Shown piece by piece: positions 55,801 through 61,878 of a stretch of DNA of 64,000 nt. This DNA is from Winogradskyella aurantiaca (GTDB lineage Bacteria > Bacteroidota > Bacteroidia > Flavobacteriales > Flavobacteriaceae), in assembly GCF_003362725.1 (NCBI RefSeq), contig NZ_QKTV01000006.1, positions 1 through 64,000 of the forward strand, read 5' to 3'. Numbering within the stretch: the first letter of the stretch is position 1; each line of letters starts with the position of its first letter. The notes under the pieces are model-generated. The model searched no databases. It had not been told where the DNA came from and worked only from the letters and a program-made list of their open reading frames with translations. The position numbers and the translations under genes were made by a program.

Positions 55801-56206
55801 GATGAAAATGCCAGTAGACGACTTTGGTTATTACACCTTGTTAGAACCTTACATAAACGCCTACTATGAAGTTGGCAGTGCAGAAAAGGCTAGACAACTC
55901 TTCTTAGATGTTGCTGTAAAATATCAAGAAAGCCTTACCTATTTCGGTGCTATGGATTTTGAAGATCAGGAACGTTTAATTGAAGAGATCGTCACTAATA
56001 TTGAACGGTACAGATCCCTAGTAGACCAACTTATTATTATGGATGATAAAGATTTTGCTTTAGAACAAACCAAGGTCTTCAATTCTTACCTCAAATTGTT
56101 TGATAATTTTATGGGACCAGAGGAACCAGAGCCTGAGGCTGTTGATATAGATATGCTACTTAATGATCTAAAAGATTCAACAAAGATTATTAACCCTGAG
56201 GAATAA
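52889..56206 (+). CDS. DUF2723 membrane protein, GT-C-like (probable protein O-glycosylation enzyme)
   Basis: 1105 residues from ATG 52889 (MANFSFVKW); an in-frame TTG 36 nt upstream is not needed. About eleven membrane helices up to residue 660. The first loop has TIEPTVSYWDAGEYILTSSK and HPPGAPLFQMLGAF, the DUF2723 signature with acidic residues like the catalytic pair of GT-C glycosyltransferases. A periplasmic domain of about 440 residues follows, ending in helical TPR-like repeats. Bacteroidota members are proposed to transfer the first sugar in protein O-glycosylation. The deacetylase gene starts 8 nt downstream. Confidence 0.87.
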   Translation: MANFSFVKWNRILSWGCFAIALITYALTIEPTVSYWDAGEYILTSSKLQVGHPPGAPLFQMLGAFFSIFATEASQIGALLNMMSAVSSAFTILFMFWTISMLLRKLTNYEEGDANKGMAIIGSAVVGSLAFTFTDSFWFSAVETEVYAMAALIMSAMFYLALCWERDMHTPRGNRWLILIAFIIGLSFGVHFMGLLTIPAIGLIYFFKNYEKVTVKNFLVANIASAAILLFIFKLLLPSTLKFFGWMEVFIVNSIGLPFHSGTIIAGLLVIIAFYLALNYTRKKGLVHLNTLTLCLMFIFIGFSSWMMLPIRANANVIINENDPSDARELLAYYNLEQYPKTYLFYGPQFTEIYSGADEKQPFVDAKKNYEKDYKTGKYVVINDWKNAEQNYNHEHASLLPRMWSSEHAQNYMMFTGLIQFKIKPEYAGDQQIVAIVNDFRMRVAQGQVDYEGYDEFLRTYGQQLLDIEKPSFIDNMIYMIQYQFGYMYWRYFMWNFVGRQNDIQGRYDDFNGNWISGIKWIDTIHLGMSQDNLPGDVLNNKARNTYYFLPLILGLLGFFFLFHTDKKRFWVLLVFFAMTGIAIQFYTNIRPFEPRERDYSVVGSFYVFAIFIGFGVYSLYQALSERFKTKLLAPVVALVCLLAVPGILAANNWDDHDRSGKYTANAMARKYLESCAPNAILFTIGDNDSFPLWYLQEIEGVRTDVRVVNTSLFQTDWYIDQMKRKAYESDPIPSQLTHEQYRFGTRDFIIKREITKDTIPINDFMDFISSDKPSTKLRFVAERQGEDVRQYPNTLLNTNYFPTSHVRIPVNKDAVLENGVVKPEDADKIEPYLDIKISSSYIYKNRLLMLDIIANNNWERPIYFSGGAFGDEDYIWMKDYLQLDGLCYKLVPIKTPVNRANPFDMGRVDPDLMYNMVKSWDWGGSGEDIYHDVETRKNGITYRGNLARLIEALIQKDELDKAEEIADLAMMKMPVDDFGYYTLLEPYINAYYEVGSAEKARQLFLDVAVKYQESLTYFGAMDFEDQERLIEEIVTNIERYRSLVDQLIIMDDKDFALEQTKVFNSYLKLFDNFMGPEEPEPEAVDIDMLLNDLKDSTKIINPEE

Positions 56207-56214
56207 TAAGGGGT

Positions 56215-56853
56215 ATGCAGGTCTTTCCAACTAAAACACCTGATTTTGTTAAGTCCTTATTTCCGCAGTTTTTGTGGCATCTTCCAGACAATGAGAAGGT
56301 GCTTTACCTTACATTTGATGATGGCCCAACACCAGAAATCACAGACTGGGTACTCAATTGTTTGGAGAACTATAATGCTAAGGCGACCTTCTTCTGTATT
56401 GGGAAGAATATTGATTTACATCCTCTGATTTTTGATCAGGTTCTAGCAAAAGGTCATGTTATTGGCAACCACACATACCATCATCTAAAGGGATGGAAAA
56501 GTAGAACAAAGACCTATATGACTGACGTATCTAAAACTCAAGACCTAATTCAAGAGAAAACCGATTCCAAGCTTTTTAGACCTCCTTATGGGAAATTCAA
56601 ATCGTCTCAGGCTAGAAAACTACTAAGAGATGATTACACTATTGTTTTATGGGATGTATTGTCTTACGATTGGGACCAAAGTGTAAGCCCTGAAAAGTGT
56701 TTCAACAATGTCATTTCTAAAGCCAGAAATGGCAGCATTATAGTTATGCACGACAGTGTAAAGGCTTCTAATAACTTAAAGTACGCGCTTCCTAGGATCT
56801 TAGATCACTTTACTCAAGAGGAGTACCACTTTAAGTCTCTTCCCTTATTTTAA
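56215..56853 (+). CDS. polysaccharide deacetylase family protein (NodB domain, CE4)
   Basis: 212 residues. NodB motifs are intact: TFDDGPTPEITDWVL (motif 1, Asp-Asp), HVIGNHTYHHL (motif 2, HxxxH metal ligands), RPPYGKFK (motif 3), WDVLSYDWD and IIVMHDSV (motif 5 His). No signal peptide or membrane helix seen, so it may be cytoplasmic or exported otherwise. Would remove N-acetyl groups from a glycan; substrate unknown. Probably cotranscribed with DUF2723. Confidence 0.9.
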   Translation: MQVFPTKTPDFVKSLFPQFLWHLPDNEKVLYLTFDDGPTPEITDWVLNCLENYNAKATFFCIGKNIDLHPLIFDQVLAKGHVIGNHTYHHLKGWKSRTKTYMTDVSKTQDLIQEKTDSKLFRPPYGKFKSSQARKLLRDDYTIVLWDVLSYDWDQSVSPEKCFNNVISKARNGSIIVMHDSVKASNNLKYALPRILDHFTQEEYHFKSLPLF

Positions 56854-56915
56854 GTGAAAGCTTTTTTAATATGGGCATCTTTAAGCATTGCCCTAGCTTA
56901 ACGAATTAAAATCAA

Positions 56916-57212
56916 CTAAACGTATTCTTGAATTATTCCAATTAGAGTATTGGCATCTTGCTCCCCACTATGGCGCCATTTCATTTCGCCATTTTTATAG
57001 ATTATAAGTGTAGGTAGCCCTTTAACTCTAAGGGCCTCAGCAAGTTCTTTATTTTTATCAACATCAATTTTAATAACCTTCGCCTTATCTCCTAGGGCTG
57101 CGGCTACATCTCGAAGTACTGGATGCATGGCAATAGAGGGATCGCTCCATTCTGTATAAAAGTCCAACAGAACAGGTACATCAACATCAATAATTTCGCC
57201 AAATTTTGACAT
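56916..57212 (-). CDS. thioredoxin-fold protein without active-site cysteines
   Basis: 98 residues with the full thioredoxin fold: PVLLDFYTEWSDPSIAMHP, KAKVIKIDVDKNKELAEAL, and the cis-Pro KGLPTLIIYKNGEM. In the place of WCGPC stands W22-S-D-P-S26, and there is no other Cys, so it cannot do thiol exchange. No signal peptide: cytoplasmic. Probably a binding or scaffolding protein. Has a promoter of the expected type 25 nt upstream. Confidence 0.85.
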   Translation of the reverse strand: MSKFGEIIDVDVPVLLDFYTEWSDPSIAMHPVLRDVAAALGDKAKVIKIDVDKNKELAEALRVKGLPTLIIYKNGEMKWRHSGEQDANTLIGIIQEYV

Positions 57213-57236
57213 AGCTTTATGTTTTTAGCATCATTA

Positions 57237-57264
57237 CAAACCTAATCAAATTATCTAACTTCAA
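57237..57264 (-). promoter_or_regulatory. Bacteroidota-type promoter of the thioredoxin-fold gene
   Basis: TTG at 57264-57262 and TAGGTTTG at 57244-57237 with a 17-nt spacer. Predicted start about 57231, 19 nt before the ATG. Confidence 0.6.
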
Positions 57265-57312
57265 TTTATTTGGTTTATAATGAGTCATATAAAGATAAAT
57301 ATTTCTTTATAA

Positions 57313-58542
57313 TCATGCTGTTTTAGTCCCTGATTTGAGCTCTATCACTGTGATCTCGGGCCAAATACCAACACGTCCTGGATAGCCAATGTATCCAAAC
57401 CCACGGTTAACGTTTAAATACTGCCCCATCTCTTCATAAATGCCAGCCCATTGTTTGTATCGCCATTTCACTGGACTCCATTTAACCCAGCCGGGGATTT
57501 CAATACCAAACTGCATTCCATGAGTGTGCCCACTTAGTGTTAAATGAAAATGATAATCGTTTGGAATCACCTCGGCTTCCCAATGGCTTGGATCATGACT
57601 CATTAAGATTTTAAAATCTTCAGACGCTACATTGCTCACTGCTTTTTTGAGGTCTCCAGCTTTTTTAAATCCTCCCTTTCCCCAGTTTTCAACACCAATT
57701 AAAGCCAATCGTTGATTGTCTTTTTCAATAAAACGACTTTCATTTAGTAATAGATCAAATCCAATATCCTTTTGGATTTGCTTTAAATGTTCCAAATTAG
57801 CAGCCTTGGCACTATCTGAATCCCAACTCACATAATCTCCGTAATCATGATTTCCCAAGACTGAAAACACACCATCTTTAGCTGTTAGCTTAGAAAAAAC
57901 TTCTTTCCAAGGCAACATCTCTTTGGCCTTATTATTGACCATGTCGCCCGTAAATAAAATCACATCAGATCCCTGATCATTAATGAGATCAACAGCGTAG
58001 TTTATTTTGTCAGGATTGTCGAAACTTCCAGAATGGATATCACTAATTTGGGTTAGCCGGTACCCGTCAAAGGTCTTGGGTAGATCCTCAAAATGTAAGG
58101 TATACTTAAGTACTCTATAGTTGTATTTACCGCGGTACATACCATACAACAGGGATGAGAAAGGAATGGCAGCTAAGCCAAGAGCTAACTGACTTACAAA
58201 TTTTCGTCGTGAAGGAACATGAAAACTCGTTTTAGAAGACACCAATTTATCATAAACACTGAATGCCCCTCTTATTAGGTCCTCACCAATTAGAATAGGA
58301 ACAATCACGAGATTCAAGGCCATAAAAGACAGTAAAAACCCGAAGGCATAACTTTTGGCAGGGCTTAGTACGCTTCCGTCAGATGTAGAAGAAAATTGAT
58401 AAATAAAATTACCGAGGACAAGAAGTGCTACTCCTAAATATACATAATACCAAATGCTTTGTTTGGTAACAGTTTTAACCGCTTGAAAACCGTAAATGGC
58501 CAAAAGCGCATATATAAGTATGAAAACTATCCAGCGTGTCAC
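57313..58542 (-). CDS. membrane-anchored metallophosphoesterase (calcineurin-like)
   Basis: 409 residues. Three membrane helices at about 2-22, 30-50 and 66-87, a further hydrophobic stretch at about 117-132, then a calcineurin-like phosphoesterase domain from about 148. Metal ligands in order: ISDIHSGSFDN, TGDMVNNK, LGNHDYGDY, LMSHDPSHW, LSGHTHGMQFG. Related to YaeI/YkuE-type enzymes that act on lipid or membrane phosphoesters. Substrate unknown. A single-gene unit with a -7 box at 58558. Confidence 0.9.
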   Translation of the reverse strand: MTRWIVFILIYALLAIYGFQAVKTVTKQSIWYYVYLGVALLVLGNFIYQFSSTSDGSVLSPAKSYAFGFLLSFMALNLVIVPILIGEDLIRGAFSVYDKLVSSKTSFHVPSRRKFVSQLALGLAAIPFSSLLYGMYRGKYNYRVLKYTLHFEDLPKTFDGYRLTQISDIHSGSFDNPDKINYAVDLINDQGSDVILFTGDMVNNKAKEMLPWKEVFSKLTAKDGVFSVLGNHDYGDYVSWDSDSAKAANLEHLKQIQKDIGFDLLLNESRFIEKDNQRLALIGVENWGKGGFKKAGDLKKAVSNVASEDFKILMSHDPSHWEAEVIPNDYHFHLTLSGHTHGMQFGIEIPGWVKWSPVKWRYKQWAGIYEEMGQYLNVNRGFGYIGYPGRVGIWPEITVIELKSGTKTA

Positions 58543-58557
58543 GCAATTCGTTTAAAA

Positions 58558-58565
58558 CAAATGTA
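58558..58565 (-). promoter_or_regulatory. putative -7 box of the metallophosphoesterase gene
   Basis: TACATTTG, an exact TAnnTTTG match, 15 nt before ATG 58542. No TTG at 17-23 nt. Confidence 0.35.
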
Positions 58566-58582
58566 CATATCTGCTTTTCGAC

Positions 58583-61054
58583 TTATCTTATGAAATTGTT
58601 AAAGCTTATAGCCTGAAGTCCTGTAATAGAATCAGTTTTACATTCAAATAAGATAGTTTTAAGCTGATTTGGCAAAATATCAATAAAATTCTCTTTAAAA
58701 TGCCCTTCCTGATCCGCCGATAGATAGACATCTTTCTGTAACACAGCACTCTCCATTGTAATTTCAAACCCCTCTTTAACCTTTTGTGAGGTTATTGTTA
58801 TATCAGCCTGTGGTAACTTAAGGTCTTTCGGGGAAGTCAAATAAAACAGTCTGGATTGATTTTTGAAAGTTACCTCCACAACCACAGCATCTCGATCTAT
58901 ATCTTTAGAACTAATGTCTAGTTTCCATTTTAAATCATTGGACAGAGAAGTCATTTTTATGGGTTTGGCATCTTCAAATATGGTGTTTCCATAAAAGTCC
59001 AAGATTTTTAATGCTAGAATTCCTGTTTGGGACTCTATTCCATCATTGATTAGCCATATCTCTAACTGATTCAGATCATTAAGTTTTGGACTGATCAACA
59101 CATTTTCAAAACCCTGTTTGGCTTTATAGTGGAGCGCTTTCCAATGACCTAAAAAGTCAATACTGGACCAGGAAATAGCTGGCCAACAATCGTTGAGTTG
59201 CCAAAAGAGGCTCCCCATATTATAAGGTTTGGCTCTGCGATGGGCCTCAATGCCTTTGGTGATGCCATAGGCCTGCACTAATTGAGACATGTAAATATAA
59301 TCTTGTGGATCATCTAGAACTGGAAAATCATGGGTCATATACTGATCTATCAATTGAAAACCACGACTGTGCTTCTGATGGTTGATAACCGCATCGGTAT
59401 TCAATTGTAAGGAATCGGAATCATTCATGAGGTTAATAACCTCTTCACTTGGAAAGGATTGAAAACCAAACTCACTCATAAATCGTGGTACGTGTGCTTC
59501 AAAATGTTCGAAAGGGTAGCCATCATGCCATACCCACCAGTCATGTGCATCCCCTTCAAATTCATACTGTGGATTTCCCCGACCAAATTTTGGTGAGGAT
59601 TCCCAATAAGGCACATTGGTGTAACTGCCAACAATTTGTGGTAACAAGCTATCAAATACCTTTATATAGTTGTTCCAAATCTCTAATTTTTCTTCTTCAG
59701 GTCTACCATCCTGCCAGCCCCAACGATGCCAGCCTTCAGAATTTTCGTTATTACCACACCACAAGACAATAGAGGCATGATCCCTAAGCCTTGAAACATT
59801 GTCAATAGCCTCTTCCTTCACATTGCTTAAAAACTCCTCGTCTCCCGGATACATGGCACAAGCAAACATAAAATCCTGCCATACCATAATTCCTTTTTCA
59901 TCACAGAGTTCATAGAATAAATCGTCTTCATAAATACCTCCACCCCAAACGCGAAGCATATTCATATTAGCATCAACCACGTCGTTTAATAATTGAACAT
60001 AATCCAAATCCTTTACATTATTTTGAAAACTGTGTTGGGGTATGTAATTAGCCCCTTTAGCATAAACTGGAACACCATTAATTTTAAAATAAAAGGCAGT
60101 ACCTAAACTATCTGGATCCGTCACTAGTTCTACCTCCCTAATACCATATTTAGTCGATAGGGTATCCAGAACGGTATTGTCATCTTTAACAACTACTTTG
60201 ATATCATAGAGATAAGGATCTCCAATATTGTGCGGCCACCAAAGTTGAGGATTTTTAATGTTTAGCTTTAAGTTCCTATTTAACGAAGGAAAAGTATCTC
60301 TTAGCGTTTTGACAGGCTCATTATTGAGTAAAACCTCAAATTCTAGATCTGGTTCATGAGTGTTGCTAGTTGAAAAACTAAGATTCAAAACTGCTAAAGA
60401 ATCTGAAATCTGATGGTTTGATATAGCGAGATCTCTTATGCGCCCTTCATTACTAAATACCAACTCAATGGGACGCCATATACCCACAACATTGAGCTTA
60501 GGTCCCCAATCCCATCCATATTGAAATTGTGCTTTTCGCGTAAACACTCGATTACCTTCGGGCAGCTCATAATTGAGTCTGTTCTTTGCAATCGCTTCAT
60601 TTTTAAAAGGTGATTCAAGCACAACAAGCAACTCGTTATTGGTTTTAAGCAAGGCCTGAGGTTGCAGCTTCCACGATCTAAAAGCATTATTGGAATTTAA
60701 AATAAGACTGTCATTTAGGTAAACTGAGGCATAGGTGTCCAAGCCCTTAAAGTTTAATTCAATGTCTTTTTTCTGGAGTAGTTCTTCAGAAAGTGAGAAG
60801 TTGGTTCTGTATTCCCAATTGGCTTCTGACACCCATTGGACCTCATCTTCATTGGTCCCTACAAAAGGATCTTTAATCAATTGATGATCCATAAGGTCGG
60901 TAAAGACATTACCAGGTACAGTCGCCGTTCGCCATAAGCTATCACCCTGTTGCCTGAATTCCCAGTTATCGTTCAATTCTATAGTGATAGGCAGATCATA
61001 CTTGGTTTCACAGCCAAGGATCAATAATATGATTAACCAACAACTATAGCGCAT
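58583..61054 (-). CDS. beta-mannosidase lipoprotein, glycoside hydrolase family 2
   Basis: 823 residues from ATG 61054, which begins a lipoprotein signal MRYSCWLIILLILGC (Cys15). A frame extension to 61186 would lie wholly within cutC and is rejected. GH2 order: sugar-binding jelly roll (about 20-200), Ig-like (about 200-320), TIM barrel from about 325. Acid/base Glu in LWCGNNENSEGW; nucleophile Glu in FMSEFGFQSFPS. GANYIPQHSF and RVWGGGIYEDDLFYELCDE are beta-mannosidase signatures. It cleaves terminal beta-mannose, such as the core Man-beta-1,4-GlcNAc of N-glycans. Overlaps the cutC stop by 11 nt, implying coupling. Confidence 0.92.
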   Translation of the reverse strand: MRYSCWLIILLILGCETKYDLPITIELNDNWEFRQQGDSLWRTATVPGNVFTDLMDHQLIKDPFVGTNEDEVQWVSEANWEYRTNFSLSEELLQKKDIELNFKGLDTYASVYLNDSLILNSNNAFRSWKLQPQALLKTNNELLVVLESPFKNEAIAKNRLNYELPEGNRVFTRKAQFQYGWDWGPKLNVVGIWRPIELVFSNEGRIRDLAISNHQISDSLAVLNLSFSTSNTHEPDLEFEVLLNNEPVKTLRDTFPSLNRNLKLNIKNPQLWWPHNIGDPYLYDIKVVVKDDNTVLDTLSTKYGIREVELVTDPDSLGTAFYFKINGVPVYAKGANYIPQHSFQNNVKDLDYVQLLNDVVDANMNMLRVWGGGIYEDDLFYELCDEKGIMVWQDFMFACAMYPGDEEFLSNVKEEAIDNVSRLRDHASIVLWCGNNENSEGWHRWGWQDGRPEEEKLEIWNNYIKVFDSLLPQIVGSYTNVPYWESSPKFGRGNPQYEFEGDAHDWWVWHDGYPFEHFEAHVPRFMSEFGFQSFPSEEVINLMNDSDSLQLNTDAVINHQKHSRGFQLIDQYMTHDFPVLDDPQDYIYMSQLVQAYGITKGIEAHRRAKPYNMGSLFWQLNDCWPAISWSSIDFLGHWKALHYKAKQGFENVLISPKLNDLNQLEIWLINDGIESQTGILALKILDFYGNTIFEDAKPIKMTSLSNDLKWKLDISSKDIDRDAVVVEVTFKNQSRLFYLTSPKDLKLPQADITITSQKVKEGFEITMESAVLQKDVYLSADQEGHFKENFIDILPNQLKTILFECKTDSITGLQAISFNNFIR

Positions 61055-61733
61055 TAAGAAGGTCTTTAATTTTTTGTGGATGCGAGATTGATTGTGGGAC
61101 AGCGAATAAGTCTGAATTTTGATCAACGGGAACTGAGGCTGAGGCATGCACTTCTGTAATCCCAATTGCTTTAAACTTAGCGACATTTTGAGCTGTTATT
61201 CCGGAGCCTGCCATGATTCCAATACGTCCATCCGCCTGCTGAACTAATGCCTCTAAAAGCTCAAGTCCGTCCTCCGCCTTTAGTTTTTGACCTGAGGTCA
61301 GTATGCGCTTGACGCCCAATTCAATAAGCTGTTCTAAAGCTTGAAATGGATCTATAACCTCATCAAAAGCTCTGTGAAAGGTAAAATCCAAAGACTTAGC
61401 CAGGTTCATCAGCTCTTGGATGCGAGAGGTATCAAGGGTCCTGTCTTTGTTCAAAACTCCTGAGACAATGCCCGATGCTCCAACGGCTCTGCACAATCCA
61501 ATATTGGTTTTCATGACCTCAAATTCTTCCTCAGAATAACAGAAATCACCAGATCGTGGTCTTATAAGCACGTAAACAGGAATCGACAAGGCTTTAATCG
61601 TATGCTGCAATTCTCCATAAGAAGGTGTGAGACCACCAACCGATAATTCGGTACACAACTCAATGCGTTGAGCACCGGCAGCCTCCGCGTTTAAAGCCGA
61701 TTGGTAGGAATTCACACAGATTTCTAAAGTCAT
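61044..61733 (-). CDS. cutC: CutC-family protein (TIM barrel)
   Basis: 229 residues, full length. ICVNSYQSALNAEAAGAQRIELCTEL is split by the family pattern AGAxRIELC; other signatures are LIRPRSGDFCYSEEEF, TFHRAFDEV and RILTSGQK, IMAGSGI. The family was named for copper homeostasis, but the cellular role is doubtful. Here it is translationally coupled to a beta-mannosidase and lies next to a GH20 hexosaminidase, which points to a role in sugar metabolism instead. Cytoplasmic. Confidence 0.92.
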   Translation of the reverse strand: MTLEICVNSYQSALNAEAAGAQRIELCTELSVGGLTPSYGELQHTIKALSIPVYVLIRPRSGDFCYSEEEFEVMKTNIGLCRAVGASGIVSGVLNKDRTLDTSRIQELMNLAKSLDFTFHRAFDEVIDPFQALEQLIELGVKRILTSGQKLKAEDGLELLEALVQQADGRIGIMAGSGITAQNVAKFKAIGITEVHASASVPVDQNSDLFAVPQSISHPQKIKDLLNAL

Positions 61734-61768
61734 TGTTCTTTCGTCATGTTTAAATTGTTACATCGAGT

Positions 61769-61833
61769 GATTTTGATCTTTCAAAATCGTATCGAGATGT
61801 CTTGTTCTCGATACAACCCCATTTTTATGGGGT
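61769..61833. repeat. cluster of three hairpins between GH20 and cutC genes
   Basis: Three adjacent inverted repeats: GATTTTGA/TCAAAATC (61769-61788), TATCGAGA/TCTCGATA (61790-61813) and ACCCCAT/ATGGGGT (61816-61833). None has a T-run. They lie in the 145-nt gap before cutC. The shape is like dispersed intergenic palindromic elements. Confidence 0.6.
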
Positions 61834-61878
61834 CACCTGCCCGAATGATAATCAGTCAAGGCGGACCCTAACTGACAT

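Noticed and set aside
56880-56915. Possible terminator between the deacetylase and thioredoxin-fold genes (GGGCA...TGCCC)
   Set aside because: Only five pairs with an 11-nt loop and no T-run on either strand.
61055-61186. Extension of the beta-mannosidase frame upstream into cutC
   Set aside because: It would put 44 residues before the lipoprotein signal that starts at 61054 and overlap cutC coding by 143 nt.
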